Part shown: piece by piece, positions 11,705-24,289 of the stretch | Numbering within the stretch: the first letter of the stretch is position 1 | Layout: each line of letters begins with the position of its first letter | Source: Papaver somniferum | Lineage: Eukaryota; Streptophyta; Magnoliopsida; Ranunculales; Papaveraceae | DNA length: 64,000 nt | Assembly (NCBI RefSeq): GCF_003573695.1 | Contig: NC_039359.1 | Location: forward strand, 87,152,566-87,216,565 | Reading direction: 5' to 3' | The notes under the pieces: generated by a model | What the model was told of the DNA's origin: nothing | Database searches by the model: none | What the model saw: only the letters and a program-made list of their open reading frames with translations | Translations under genes and position numbers: made by a program

Positions 11705-11761
11705 CTTTGTGAATACTGAGATTGCAACCGAGAGAATGATCTCCCACTGTGGTATCCAATC

Positions 11762-14700
11762 TGTAGATGAGGAAAAAAGATTTGCTGATTTTTTTGGAAT
11801 CGAGGAGATGACCGTGCGGAGGAGGACTCCTTGAAACGAGAAAATGCCAAACCTCACACAGATGCACTGCAAGAAGGGAGTGCTTTAAGTTCGAGAGATC
11901 AATTTGTAGGACTCCGGCCTAAACCAAAACAACGACCGTTCCACAGTCAATTCGGTCACAAGAGAGGATGGGTCGGTTTGTAGGAGGAAAGCTGAGAAAT
12001 GTGTGAGATCAATGGTGATCGAGATTGTAGGTGTGTTATGTATTCTGCGTAAGAAAGTTATGAATGATTGAATTTACTCAGTTGAGAGTGATTGCTTAGA
12101 CGAAAGATTGTTTGTATGAACTTGTCGAGAAATTCTTATCTGTTTCAATCAGGATTCAGAGACTTATTTATATTGCTGGAATTGTAAACACCTTGATCCC
12201 ATGAAGTGTGACACTTTTTGAAGTCAAAGAGTGGGGAAGTGGAAAATCGTGTCAAAACCAGTTACTCATCATGCGGAGACTTGGTTGATTTTCCATCCAC
12301 TACTTTGCTAACTCCTTCAACTGATTGCACGACTTGCTCACATTCTCATCGTGTGCATGAACACAAGTGCCTTAGACCGCCAGACCAAAACCCTAGTTAA
12401 TGTCCCCCCATGTGATATGATTGACATCTCGTGGAGTCAGTTGCTGACTTTATGGGACGATGAGTCCATGTATTGCTGAGTCAAACGGGATTTGCAAATG
12501 TTCTGAGACTCATGAATTGAACATGTCTTCTGAGACAAAAATATATTTTCGATAAATATTGATAGATAAAATGAATAAATATTATTCTGAGTTGTTGAAT
12601 ATTGATAGTTGAACCAATATCCCTTGATCTGAGAAAATATTGCTCATCTGAGCATATGTTTCCCATTTGATGAATTGTTGAATATTAATAGGTGAACCAA
12701 TATTCTTTGGTGTGAGCATATGTTGCTCATTTGAACAAATGTTGCTCGTTTGAGGAATCATTGGTAACAGGACCAAGATAAATTTAAAATATTGGCATCT
12801 GAACCGAATTTAATTAATTAGGGTGTTGATCATGGGATCAACATAAAATTATTAGAATTATGAACCTTGGATTCGAAACCCCAATTTTGATCAACTGCTG
12901 AATTGATGATTTATTGAAAATCATTAATGAAATGAAGGAGGGACCGGCTACATGGGATGATGAATCGACCATGTAGCGTCCAGATGCTCAAGTGAGCAAA
13001 ATACCAAAGTCTCTTGAAGACCTTGTGAAAGGATGATTAAATGTTGGCTTCATCATTTATTAAAATAATGCTCATGTGAGCGTTAGGTAGTAAAACCTGA
13101 TTATGGAAAGATGAGGTACCAACCAAGGGGCATGAGACCGTCCCTTGGTGATCATGGACCAGCTGATGGTCGTTTGAGCAAATCCAAGTTGTTTGAGAAG
13201 AGTTTGGACCCAATATGAGCGATTGAGCAAATTAGGTCAAAATTGTTGAAACACGTGAGACCGGCTTTTTGCAAGCCTCAGAGCCGTCCTTGGTCGATCA
13301 AGGGGACATGCCCATGTCACCATAATATCTGTGTCTCAGTCCTGAGAGTTTCAATATTTTCTGATGCGCCTTTAAGCAACATCTTGAGAAAATATGAAGA
13401 AATCATGGATTTTTGCTGAAACCAGGAAAACTTCATGAGATAAAGGAATAAATAATAAAATAATGAATGAATCATGAAGTGTGGGACCGACTATGTCTGA
13501 GGCATGGACGTTCGGCCAAAGATCCCGGTCCCAAGGCATTTTTCATGATTTTAGGGAAATATCATAAAATCAAGGAGTTTGTTGAAACCAAGGAATTTGT
13601 TGAAATCAAGGAGTTTCCATGAGATGAGGAAAACATAAAAAATAATAATAATAAAATAAGGGACGTGTGGGACCAGCTAGGGCATGACCGGCCGGCTAGG
13701 ACCCGGTCCCACGAGTTTCCCTAATTTTATATTATTTTCATGACTTGAGGGAAATTTCATGAATTCAAGGAGTTTGCTGAAACTAGGGAGTTTCCTTGAA
13801 ATGAAGGAGTTTCCATGGGATGAGGGAAACAAATTATATTAAAATAATGAGACAAGAGTGTGTGGGACCGTCTATGGCCAAGGCATGGCCGGCCGGGCAA
13901 TGAGCCCGGTCCCGTGCGTTTTCTCCCTAATTTTACATAATTTTCATGAGTTTAGGGAAATATCATGAAATCGGGGAATTTTCATGGGATGAGAGAAATA
14001 ATAAAATAATAAGGAACCATGAGGTGTGGGACCGGGCACAGCTAGGTTATGGCCGGCCGACTAGTGAGCCTGGTCCCACGACACCTTTCCCAATTATTTT
14101 ATTTCTTTGATGCGAGGAAATGCCATGAGACTGGGGAGTTTCCTTGAAACGAAGGAGATTTTCTCGAATGAAGAGATTTTCATGAGATCAGGGAAAAATA
14201 ACAAAGTATGATAAAATATAGAATTGGGCATGAGACTGGGACTGGCCACGGCGTGACTGGCCGGTTGATGGGACCAGTCCCCTAGCGCCTTTGCTAATAT
14301 TTTTTTATTATTATTTTTCTTCCTATTTTGCATAGGTTCATGATTCCTTCGTGTTTTGGAATGCTCGTTTGCGCATTCAGGTGCTCGTTTGTGCATTATT
14401 GATGAGTACACTCGCACCATTTTGGTCGGGGCTTACTCGATAGCTGCTCAGATGCCCGTACGGTGAACATTTATCACTAACCTGTGGAATTCTGTTGGGG
14501 AAGAACCACGGAGTGAAGTGACGAAATATTACGAAGAATCGTGGAATATTGCTGAATATTCAATTAACGATTAAAGATAATTAATTGAGAGATCTATACT
14601 AGCAGGCATGTTATCTAGGAGCATTAATTATCTGAGAGTGGAGTAACATGAGCTTGTTGAAGCGTCATATTTCCTTTATATAGTCAGGGAAAATCTTGTT

Positions 14701-15008
14701 GCATCCTGAAGACGTTAATGCTCTATTCTAGCAGGCAAGCTGTCTAGGAGCTGTCCAATCTTTCCATTATATATATAATTAATTACCGAAATTGCTCAGT
14801 AATCATGAGATGTGTCGTTGCCTCAACTGAGAGACTACACATCTACATATACTCTGAGAGACAGCATCCCAGTCAGAGATTTTGTGGCATGAGCTTTCTT
14901 TCTTTCGACGAGAGACATGAGTCTCAACACTCATCTGATTGCTGGATCAAGAGTACTACAATTATGGTTTTCCCATTTTAGCCTTTTTTCGAAAATCCAC
15001 CATCTACA
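11762..15008 (-). repeat. 5' LTR of the 14-kb element
   Basis: Direct repeat of 3247 bp with the same TGTAGATG/CATCTACA ends as 952-4233. The sense-strand TATA box is near 14675-14683. Compared with the other LTR it lacks about 30 bp near 13535 and has several small indels. After its end on the minus strand the sequence is G-AT-TGGATACCAC; this contains TGG two bases in but matches no primer site I know. Confidence 0.92.
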
Positions 15009-15430
15009 ATGTCATTAAGTCATACGCGAAAGCTAGCCTACTTTGCGGCATTGGTGCACTTCATCTATGGCCATGCACGGAACCCAGCCATGCTCCTGGC
15101 TTATCTGGTGTATTTCATTAAGTCATACACGGAACCTAGCTGACTTCGCGGCTATTGGTGCACTTCATCTATGGTCGTGCACAGAACCCAGCCATGCTCC
15201 TGGATTATCTGGTGTATTTCATTAAGTCATACACGAAACCTAGACGACTTCGCGACTGTTGGTGCACTTCATCTATGGTCATGCACGGAACCCAGCCATG
15301 CTCCTGGATTATCTGGTGTGATTCATTAAATCATACACGGAACCTAGACGACTTCGCGGATATTGGTGCACTTCGTCTATGGTCATGCACGGAACCCAAT
15401 AATGCTCCTGGCTTACTTAGTGTATTCCTT
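15009..15430. repeat. 104-bp tandem repeat, four copies, start is the ATGTC target copy
   Basis: ATTAAGTCATAC recurs at 15014, 15117, 15221 and 15325, with a variant near 15428, giving a 103-104-bp period. Units contain GGTGCACTTCATCTATGG and CCATGCTCCTGG. ATGTC at 15009-15013 is the right target duplication of the 14-kb element. The array lies between the decayed integrase (right) and the left fragment at 904-951, so it may be part of an LTR or 3' region of that older element. Confidence 0.85.
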
Positions 15431-15570
15431 TAGGTCATACTCCTAACCAATATCATGACTATCAGCACGTTTTGTGCGTCGTTAAACGTAAGGAATCTAT
15501 TTAATATATATGAGGAAATCATTTATTATTCAAGCCATCCGGCGTACATTTGAAATATCATTCATGCATA

Positions 15571-16990
15571 CTAAGTTTTCAACCGTTTACCATTAATGGG
15601 AGTATTGATTTGTGATCCATTCATCCGCTTTAGGTAATAGTATCCGCGCTTTGCAGCTTTGTAAATCATGTAAGGGCCTTGCCAATTGGCAGTGAACTTT
15701 CCAGCTTTCGCATTCCTCTGAACGTGTGAGGAGATTTTGAGAACTACATCATTTTCTGAAAAGGTTTGTTCTCTTACCTTTTGATTATAATACCTCGCCG
15801 TCCTTTTTCTGTATTTTTCCGTAAATCGTTCGGACTTTGCTCGTCGTTCTTCAAGAGTATCGAGGTGGGCAAATCGGTTGACTTCGTCCGGGGTGGTTAG
15901 GCTAGCCATTTCTACTCGCGCTGATGGGATCGAAATTTATGCTGGTAAGATAGCATCCTCTCCATACACTAGGGAATATGGTGACGCTCCTGTCGAACTT
16001 CTCTTAGAAATGCGATAGGCCCAGAGTGCGAGTGATAACTGCTCATGCCAGCTTCGGTGATGATCATGTACCAATCGCCTTAATATTTTCAACGATGTTT
16101 TGTTGGTTGCTTCTGCCTGTCCATTCCCTTGCGGGTAATAGACAGTCGAAGTGTGGAATTTAATTATATATTTATCCAACAATTCCTTGACGTCTTTATT
16201 GATCATTGGCGCGCCGAATCGGCATATGATATGCTCCTTAATGAACGCCGCGACGGTATCTTCTGAGTAATCACGCAAGGGAATAGCTTCTACCCAATTT
16301 GAAGAGTACTCTGTCGCGATGATGATATACTTGTGTCGCCCAAATGAGATGGGACTTATTTGTCCAATAATGTCGAGAGCCCAACTGTGCAATGGCCACG
16401 GAGTGACGACATTGTGTATCAGTGTATGAGGCGCTCGGATTAGCGGACCGTGACTCTGGCATTGTTGGCATTTTCGCACATGTTCAGCGGAGTAAAATTT
16501 CATTGTAGGCCAATAGAATTCTCCCTCGTAGAGTTGTAGGAAAAGTTTCTGCATGCCTTGATGTTCCACATTGTGGGATATTCTCATTACTTCTTCCGCT
16601 TCCTCTCGAGATAGACATCTTAATATTGTGTCTCCATAGCTTCTCCTATATAATATTCCTTCCCTGATAAAGAATCGAGCAGCCTTCCATTGAATCTTAA
16701 GAGCTTCTTTTCTATTTTGCGGAAAATGCTCATTTTGGATGAAGTCCATGTAAGGTTGTCTCCAATCTCCCGTCTATACCCTTCATACTTCCGCTTATTG
16801 TGGTGGCGCTTAACAATCTTTACATGTGTCTTGTATTTCTACCGCCTGTGCCGCCATACTTGGCCACTATACACCGATTCTTTGAGGGCGATGGTATAAT
16901 ATAATTTCACCTGTATGTCCGTATGAATCCTCATTGACACGGCTTAGTATCTCTTGCGCTTCTGTCTGTCCTATACATCAGGATAAGGAT
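15571..16990 (-). pseudogene. Decayed gypsy integrase
   Basis: A frame from 16749 to 15571 encodes an H-x3-H/C-x2-C zinc region (HNVEHQ, CQQCQ), WALDIIGQISP with the first catalytic Asp, GQAEATNKTSLK with the catalytic Glu, then YSLVYGEDAILPA. A TAA at 15939-15937 replaces what is usually Glu. The frame resumes to a WQGPY module and ends NGKRLKT. Between RFGAPM and INKDV about nine residues carrying the second catalytic Asp (S-D-N-G motif in relatives) are missing. Weak pol-like sequence continues to about 16990 (a second YWPSM and cysteine pair). It cannot be active. Confidence 0.85.
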
Positions 16991-17129
16991 CCCCCGGATG
17001 TTCGATAGTATAGTGCTCCTCTTATCATGACGAATTGTTTTAACACCTTAACTAGTAATAGTTTTTCATCAGTTTATTTAGTTAAGTCCTCGATATACGC
17101 TGTCCTCTAATCATCTCTTTGTTCGAACG
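16991..17129. other. Unassigned sequence
   Basis: No feature is recognised between the decayed pol and the copia LTR start. Confidence 0.5.
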
Positions 17130-19096
17130 TGTTAGAGCATTGCTCGGTCGAACTCGCATGCGTTGCTATCTCAAGCATGTTTTTCAAATTTAGTTGTCAA
17201 AACTATATTTCTTTATTTCTAGACTATTTATAGCTAAGTATCGGTTATGACAGATTAGTGTAGTTGAGATCCAGACTCCATAGCGATTATCTTGCAAAGA
17301 CGAAGAACTACTCAAGGAACCAATGGAACTTCATCCGACTAAAAGGTATGTGGAGAATTGAACTTATTTATCACTCAAAAGTCTATCCACACTATCTCCT
17401 ACTCTTGAGACAAAGTCGTATAAGTATGATAGTTTTCATACATACACATTTGATATTTCGAGCCGAGTTTACTCGCCTATATTCTTTTCGAAATACGTGT
17501 TGGTAAGCTTTTCGCTTTAACCACTATTCATCTTTATCTGTGACGAAAGTCATGATGACGTTTCAATCTTGAAAATAGCTTTGATGACGATAGTCGTGAA
17601 AAACGATTAATATAACATTATAGAAGAATGTTTCAGTGATTGGAATGTAGAGTTGAGATGATGTAACCAACTATGGATATAAGCATATATAGTGTGTTCT
17701 CACATTACTGTATAAAACCATGTGCCGGAAACCAAGTGTGTACATTCGTGCATACGTAATTGGCGAAGGAGACAGGTTGGGTACACGTACTTGCGGAAGT
17801 TTTCGACCGAAAATTTCTGCTGAAGTTTGTATGTTTACAAACTGGAAAACCATTCACCTTAGGTATGCGTACCCGTACGCGTATCCACAGAAGTTACCGA
17901 ACCGAAAATTTCTGTTGAGTTTTCAAACTCAATTCTGGTAGCTAAGGTACATGTACCACGTGTAACCAAGATGGTTATTTCTCAAATCCTAAGTTCATGA
18001 ACTCAAACAATAAATCAATAAGGAATGCAGTTCTTTGTAAACCGTGGCTATATTGTTCATGAATTGATTCAATTGAATCAAGCAGATTTTGTTTCAATTG
18101 TGTCTATGTAAAGATCTAAGTAATTGAACAATTCTTGAACTAGTTCGTTTGAAGTCATTTGAACTAGTTATGAAGAAGATGAATACGGTTAATATGAAAG
18201 TGATCATATGGCTAACCATTGGTCAACCATTTGTGAACCAACCAAATGTACACGTTTAGGTACGGTTACTCAAACCTAAATGAAATACATTTCATTTGTG
18301 TGTGACAAACTAAGTTTCGATCTAACGGTTGAAAGATATTATCTTGGAGAAATCAGGTTTTTCATCTAACGGTGAATATTGAATGCTTTGTTACCAAGGT
18401 AACCTAGATTGCAAACCCTGATTTGAAAACTATATAAGGGGAACTCTAGCAACTGTGCAAAACTAATCCCCACACCTCCTGTGTGATACTAGTTGGTTTT
18501 GCTAGAGTCGATTCTCCTTTAACTGTAGGTTTCTTCTCGACACCTTGTCAGTTAACGACTGAAAGACTTCATTGGGATTGTGTAGCCAGACGAAACTACT
18601 TCTTTTGTAGTTGTGCGATCTGATCTTGCTAGTTTCTTTCGTACGAGTTCAATTGTAAGATTGTCTTGAGATTTATCTCCGATAGAGCAAGATATAAAAA
18701 GTAATCACAAACATATTCATATCATCGTTTGTGATTCCGCAACATCTTTTTTCGCTACCATACGATGAGGATTGTTATGAGGTGATTGATAACTCTAGGC
18801 TGTTCTTCGGGAATATAAGTACGGATTATCAATTGGTTCATGTTCACCTTGATTTATCAAAAGACGAAACAAAACTTGTAGGTTTATTTGTGGGTGGCAG
18901 ATTTATCTATTTTGTAGACTTGTTTGTGTGATACAGATTTGTCTATTCAAGTCTTCGACTTTGGATCGTAGAAACTCTTGGTTGTGGGATCAGAGACGTA
19001 AGGAGCATAACTGTACCTTGAATCAGTGGGATATTGATTAGGGTTCAACTACAGTCTAGTCCAAAGTTAGTTTGTAGTAGGCTAGTGTCTGTAGCT
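17130..19096 (+). repeat. SIRE-like copia LTR, copy A, 3' end missing
   Basis: It begins TGTTAGAGCATTGCTCGG and matches, segment by segment, the LTR from 19097 to 27453. A TATA box (TATATAAGG, 18431) is followed by the leader with CCCCACACC. It stops at GTGTCTGTAGC, about 430 bp before the LTR end defined by copy B, exactly where copy B begins. Either copy B's element inserted into copy A or the two were joined by deletion. Confidence 0.75.
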
Positions 19097-19920
19097 ATTA
19101 GAGCATTGCTCGGTCGAACTCGCATGCGTTGTTATCTCAAGCATTGTCAATGTTAGTGATCAAAACTATAATTCTTGATTTCTAGTCTATTATAGCTAAG
19201 TCTCATACTAGGATAGAAAGTGTACGTTGAACTCAAGGACTTCATGGAGATTCATCATACAAAAAGAATAACTACTCAAGGAACCGGTGGAACTTCTCGA
19301 CAAAAAGGTATGTGAAGACTTGAACTTATCAATCACTCTAAAGTCTATCTACTCTATCTCGTACTCTTTGAGACAAGAAGTCGTATGCTATATATATAGA
19401 CTTTGATTATACACATTTGGTATTTGGAGCCGAGTATATCTCACCTATCTATATCTCGAAATATGAGTTGGTAAGCTTTTCGCTTTAACCAAGTTTATCT
19501 TTACCATGTGACGAAAGTCATGATATGTTTGAATCATCTTGAAAATTGCTTTGACGAGAAATGGTGTAACAACTACGTAACGTCCTCTAAGAATATTTCA
19601 ATGATTGAAATGAGAGTTTAGATTACATAACCAATGGTGGACATAAGCATTGTTGTGGAAACACATTTATGTATAAGTCCTATTCCTTGAACCAAAGTTT
19701 GCGAACTTTGTTGTTCAAGAGAACCGGAAGAATGGCGTGAGCCAAGTCCGCGAACTCAGTCCGCGAACTGCCGAAGTTCTCAAACCCGAGAATTTCTGCT
19801 GGAGTTGACAAACTACTTGCATGAAACTAATACCGCGAACCCAGTCCACGAACCGGCGAAGTTCTCATACCCGAGAATTTCTGCTGGAGTTTGTAAACTC
19901 TGCCCGGTAACTTAAGTCCG

Positions 19921-21537
19921 TGGTAGGTTTGGAAACCTACAATAATATACTGCAAGTGCACAGCGTCTAACTAGTAGATAATGGCAAGTACAGGTCGTTC
20001 CCACGAGGAGTGTGAAATACTCTACCAACTAATACCAAATATTAAGTAATCCACAAGATAATGTTATAAGGATTTTTAGAAATTAGGAACAAAATGAAAT
20101 GATAAATAATTTAAAGATAAACAAAATGAGTGTGGGTTATTAGGGTTTTCGGTTTCCACCAATTAATTATGCAAATTCAACTATTCGTTAAAAATAAATT
20201 CCATGCATTTTCAAATATTGTTTCTCCGCTATAGTTTTCTTCGCTTCATGGATAGCGAGTCTAAAACATTACCTATCAATCATAAAGCATATCACATCAA
20301 GGGATTTAACCAAAGCACGCCATATTAATTAAAAAGCATAAATAATCAATAAATCACATAAACAATAAAATACCAAGCTATATGAAGAAAAACTACTAGT
20401 AATTGAAATCATTATTGAGCATATAAATATAGATTTTGCACAATTTATTGGTTTCTACCTAAACCCTAACATAACACTAGCTAGAAATGGCTTTCTCAAA
20501 AGCCATATACATATTAAAATTAAACTCTAGCTAATGAAAAATGAAGAATCGAAAACAAAACTTCAAAACCCTTCCTTTGTTGCGGCACTGTGGCCGGGTG
20601 CCTCCCATTTTCATTTATTCGACATTCTTCTTATACACCTTCCCTTTCTTTTATTTCATTAAACAAAGTATCAAAATAAATTATTCTATGAAATACTTGC
20701 ACACAAGTTGATGTCGTCATCAGTATTTTTCCCCAAATAGTATTGCCACCTCGTTCTTCCAATGAAATAATAAACTCTTATTATTTCCAAAATCTACCAA
20801 ATGAAGAAAGAATTTATTTCCAAAATAATCTCACGTGTAAATATTCCTCAATTAATTCTTCACATGGAAAATAAATTATCTTTCCCGGTGGAATATATTT
20901 GTAATAAAGTAAGAAAGATAAAATACTTCTCATTTTCAATTTGCATGTGCCAACCCCATTTTGATTTCAATTCCTTTGTTGCGTTTGCGCCTCGCCTATG
21001 AAACAATTTTATGCTGCTGATATATATGGAGATACCAGTCCAGCAACATTTTGTCATTTTTTTCATTGTGGTTGCTGATATATGGAAATATCAGGCCAAC
21101 CTCATTTCATCATTGTGGTTGTTGATATATGGAAATACCAGTCCAACCCCATTTCATAACTGTGGTTGTTGATACATGGAAATACCAGGCCAACCCGGCT
21201 GCTGATACATGGAAATACCAGGCCAGCATAATAAGTACTGCTGATATATAGAAATACCAGGCCAGCATAATTGATCATTGTGGTTTCTGATACATGGAAA
21301 TACTAGGCCAACCACATTTCATCATTGTGGTTGCTGATATATGGAAGTACCAGGCCAACCACATTTTTCCATTTTCGTCGCAAACACCATTAAGTCTCAC
21401 ATTTTGCTGTTTATTCGTTGGATTATCATATTCACTTGTACTTTCTACAAAAGCACTAAAATAGTATTAGTAAATAAAATATTGTATCATAGCTAATATA
21501 AATATGGGTATAAAATGTAGCATATACATGCTTATCA
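19921..21537 (-). repeat. 3' LTR of the short non-autonomous element
   Basis: 1617 bp, nearly collinear with 22671-24289. It contains an eight-copy array of about 40-60 bp based on GATATATGGAAATACCAGGC at 21013-21366. Confidence 0.92.
21013..21366. repeat. Eight-copy GATAYATGGAAATACCAGGCC array in LTR
   Basis: Eight copies of a core (GATAYATGGAAATACCAGGCC, with small changes) are separated by spacers such as CATTTCATCATTGTGGTTGCT. The other LTR has the same eight units in the same order at 23766-24116. Long minus-strand frames here are by-products of the repeat. Confidence 0.85.
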
Positions 21538-21679
21538 ACACCCACACACTTATATTTTGGTAGTCCTCGAGCAAAACAGAGATATCATGCAATTGATTTT
21601 ATTTATTTTTTTAATTATTTTAAGAAAAGTGAAAACCTGCAAGAAATATGGATAATTACCCACTCCCCCACACTTAAAC

Positions 21680-21701
21680 ATTACATTGTCCTCAATGTAA
21701 T
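21680..21701 (-). other. AGGA-loop hairpin before purine-rich tract
   Basis: A perfect 9-bp stem ATTACATTG/CAATGTAAT encloses AGGA on the minus strand, followed by GTTTAAGTGTGGGGGAGTG. Similar hairpins with different stems but the same loop occur at 30693, 31870 and 36790. Confidence 0.7.
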
Positions 21702-21845
21702 TGAGTCATCCAACGTAGAAATTAAGATGGGAAATACAAAAATAAACAATAAAAATAAGAGATAGAGTAGAGGGAAGAAATCTGATGGGTTGACTCCCAT
21801 GAAGCGAAATGTATTTGTTTCCCTACTTGCCAATAACATGTAGTC

Positions 21846-22536
21846 TCAAACAAGGTGAGGTTGGCACCCCAAAGTAGACGTCCGATCATATAGATAGAGT
21901 CTAAAAAGTTGAGGATCATCCCAACTAATCCGGTCAGCTGAAGATATGTCCCTGTGAACACTATAAACCTCCAAAACGGTATGTAAATTCATTCTCAATC
22001 GAAAACTGTAAGTTATATTCAAATAATGCATAGATGGGATAAGTAAATCATTCCCATACGCAATAAATTCAGATTGTTTGACAGTTTTTATTGGCGGAAC
22101 ACGCTCTAAATCAGGTTCTAAATCAGCTGAAATAATTTCCGCGGAACAAGAGCTTAATGGAGCAATAATATCGCGACTCATAGACCCATTATCATCTAAA
22201 ACGGTTTCATTATTAATATCATCAAGACGAAAAAAATTCAGAACTTAATGGCTTAAGGGTCAAGGTTGGATCTTTCTCGACTGATGGAACTAGTCGAGAC
22301 TCGGACAAAACTAGAGGTTCTAATTTGGGGTTCCATTTATTAGTGTCTAGCAACGGTGCGGATTCTAACAAGGAATTGACTTCACAAATAACACTATCAT
22401 CATCAAAACCAAACCCAAAATGAGCTAAGCAAACCTCTAATGGATATTCCAAGTAGCTCTTGCAAAAGCTTGCCGAGTACATACTTTCTTTTCGCCCGCA
22501 GCACTTCAGACTAAGGTACCTAAGAAAAAAAATCAA
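21846..22536 (-). pseudogene. Decayed internal ORF of the short element
   Basis: Two short frames (22536-22222 and 22181-21846) encode acidic, Leu/Ser/Pro-rich peptides without a Gag or enzyme domain. The second has WDDPQLFRLYLYD, which resembles WVDPQIFRLLVYG near 36570-36615 in the element starting at 34327. The two elements therefore share an ancestral ORF of unknown function, broken here. Confidence 0.5.
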
Positions 22537-22670
22537 GCAAACTGCATAAAAAGACTAAATTAAATTTAAAAGAAAAATAAATTATGTACAAAAACTAAAA
22601 ATAAACTATATACAATGATATCAACAAAAGAGTATTTTGCAACCACTCCTCAGCAGCGGTGCCAAAAACT

Positions 22671-24289
22671 TGGTAGGTTTGGAAACCTACAATAATATAC
22701 TGCAAGTGCACATCGTCTAACTAGTAGATAATGGCAAGTACAGGTCGTTCCCACGAGGAGTGTGAAATACTCAACCAACTAATACCAAATATTAAGTAAT
22801 CAACAAGATAATGTTTTAAGGATTTTTAGAAATTCGGAACAAAATGAAATGATAAATAATTTAAAAATAAACAAAATGAGTGTGGGTTATTAGGGTTTTC
22901 GGTTTCCACCAATTAATTATGCAAATTCCACTATTCGTTAAAAATAAATTCCATGCATTTTCAAATATTGTTTCTCCGCTATAGTTTTCTTCTCTTCATG
23001 GATACCGATTCTAAAGCATTACCTATCAATCCTAAAGCATATCACGTCAAGGGATTTAACCAAAGCACGCCATATCAATTGAAAAGCATAAATAATCAAT
23101 GAAATCATATGAACAATAAAATACCAAGCTATATGAAGAAAAACTACTAGTCATTCAAATCATTATTGAGCATATAAATATAGAGTTTACACAATTTATT
23201 GGTTTCTACCTAAACCCTAACATAACACTAGCTAGAAATGGCTTTCTCAAAAGCCATAAACATATTAAAATTAAACTCTAGCTAATGAAAATTGAAGAAT
23301 AGAAAACAAAACTTCAAAACCCTTCCTTTGTTGCGGCACTGTGGCCGGAAGCCTCCCATTTTCATTTATTCGACATCCTTCTTATACACCTTCCCTTTCT
23401 TTTATTTCATTAAACAAAGTATCAAAATAAATTATTCTATGAAATACTTGCACACAAGTTGATGTCGTTATCAGTATCTTTCCCCAAATATATTGCCACC
23501 TCGTTCTTCCAATAAAATAATAAACTCTCCTTATTTCCAAAATCTCCCAAATGAAGAAAGAATTATTTTATTTCCAAAATAATCTCACATGTAAATATTC
23601 CTCAATTAATTCTTCACATGGAAAATAAATTATCTTTCCCGGTGGAATGTATTTGTAATAAAGTAAGAAAGATAATATACTTCTCATATTCAGTTTGCAT
23701 ATGCCAACCCCATTTTGATTTCAATTCCTTTGTTGCGTTTGTGCCTCACCTATGAAACAATTTTATGCTGCTGATATATATGGAGATACCAGGCCAGCTA
23801 CATTTTGTCATTTTTTTCATTGTGGTTGCTGATATATGGAAATACCAGGCCAACCTAATTTCATCATTGTGGTTGCTGATATACGGAAATACCAGGCCGA
23901 CCCCATTTCATAATTGTGGTTGCTGATACATGGAAATACCAGGCCAACCCGGCTGCTGATACATGGAAATACCAGGCCAGCATAATAAGTGCTGCTGATA
24001 TATAGAAATACCAGGCCAGCATAATTGATCATTGTGGTTGCTGATACATGGAAATACCAGGCATACCACATTTCATCATTGTGGTTGTTGATATATGGAA
24101 GTACCAGGCCAACCACATTTTTCCATTTTCGTCGCAAACACCACTAAGTCTCACATTTTGATGTTTATTCGTTGGATGATCAGATTCACTTGTACTTTCT
24201 ACAAAAGCACTAAAATAGTCTTAGTAACTAATATATGTATCATAGATAATATAAATATGGGTATAAATGTAGCATATACATGCTTATCA
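22671..24289 (-). repeat. 5' LTR of the short non-autonomous element
   Basis: 1619 bp, about 95% like 19921-21537 by eye. Starts TGGTAGG and ends CTTATCA on the plus strand. Holds the second eight-copy array at 23766-24116. Confidence 0.92.

Larger units (their letters stand above)
952..15008 (-). mobile_element. Complete 14-kb non-autonomous Ty3/gypsy element carrying a PMD pseudogene
   Basis: Two long direct repeats (952-4233 and 11762-15008) both begin TGTAGATG and end CATCTACA on the plus strand, and they are flanked by the same 5-bp target duplication ATGTC. Sense is the minus strand: 5' LTR on the right, then a decayed gag-protease (11704 down to about 9600), a short integrase tail (about 9160-8960), a plus-strand PMD pseudogene (about 4575-8668), then the 3' LTR. 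No reverse transcriptase, RNase H or integrase core is present, so movement would need enzymes from another element. Coding decay and clear LTR divergence (roughly 5-10% by eye) indicate an old insertion. Confidence 0.92.
19921..24289 (-). mobile_element. Short non-autonomous gypsy-type LTR element (LARD-like)
   Basis: Two LTRs (19921-21537 and 22671-24289) flank a 1133-bp internal region. GTCCG is duplicated at 19916-19920 and 24290-24294. Sense is the minus strand: LTRs run TGATAAGC to CCTACCA, and TTTTTGGCACCGCTGCTGAGG, a degenerate form of the Athila-type primer site, follows the 5' LTR. The internal region has only short decayed frames and a hairpin plus purine-rich tract near 21665-21701. 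No enzyme is encoded. Confidence 0.92.

Noticed and set aside
11740..11761. Primer binding site for the 14-kb element
   Set aside because: TGGATACCAC follows the LTR by two bases but matches no tRNA 3' end that I know well enough to name.
23817..24137. 106-codon minus-strand frame with repeated AWYFHVSATTM
   Set aside because: It reads through the eight-copy LTR array; periodicity explains the open frame.
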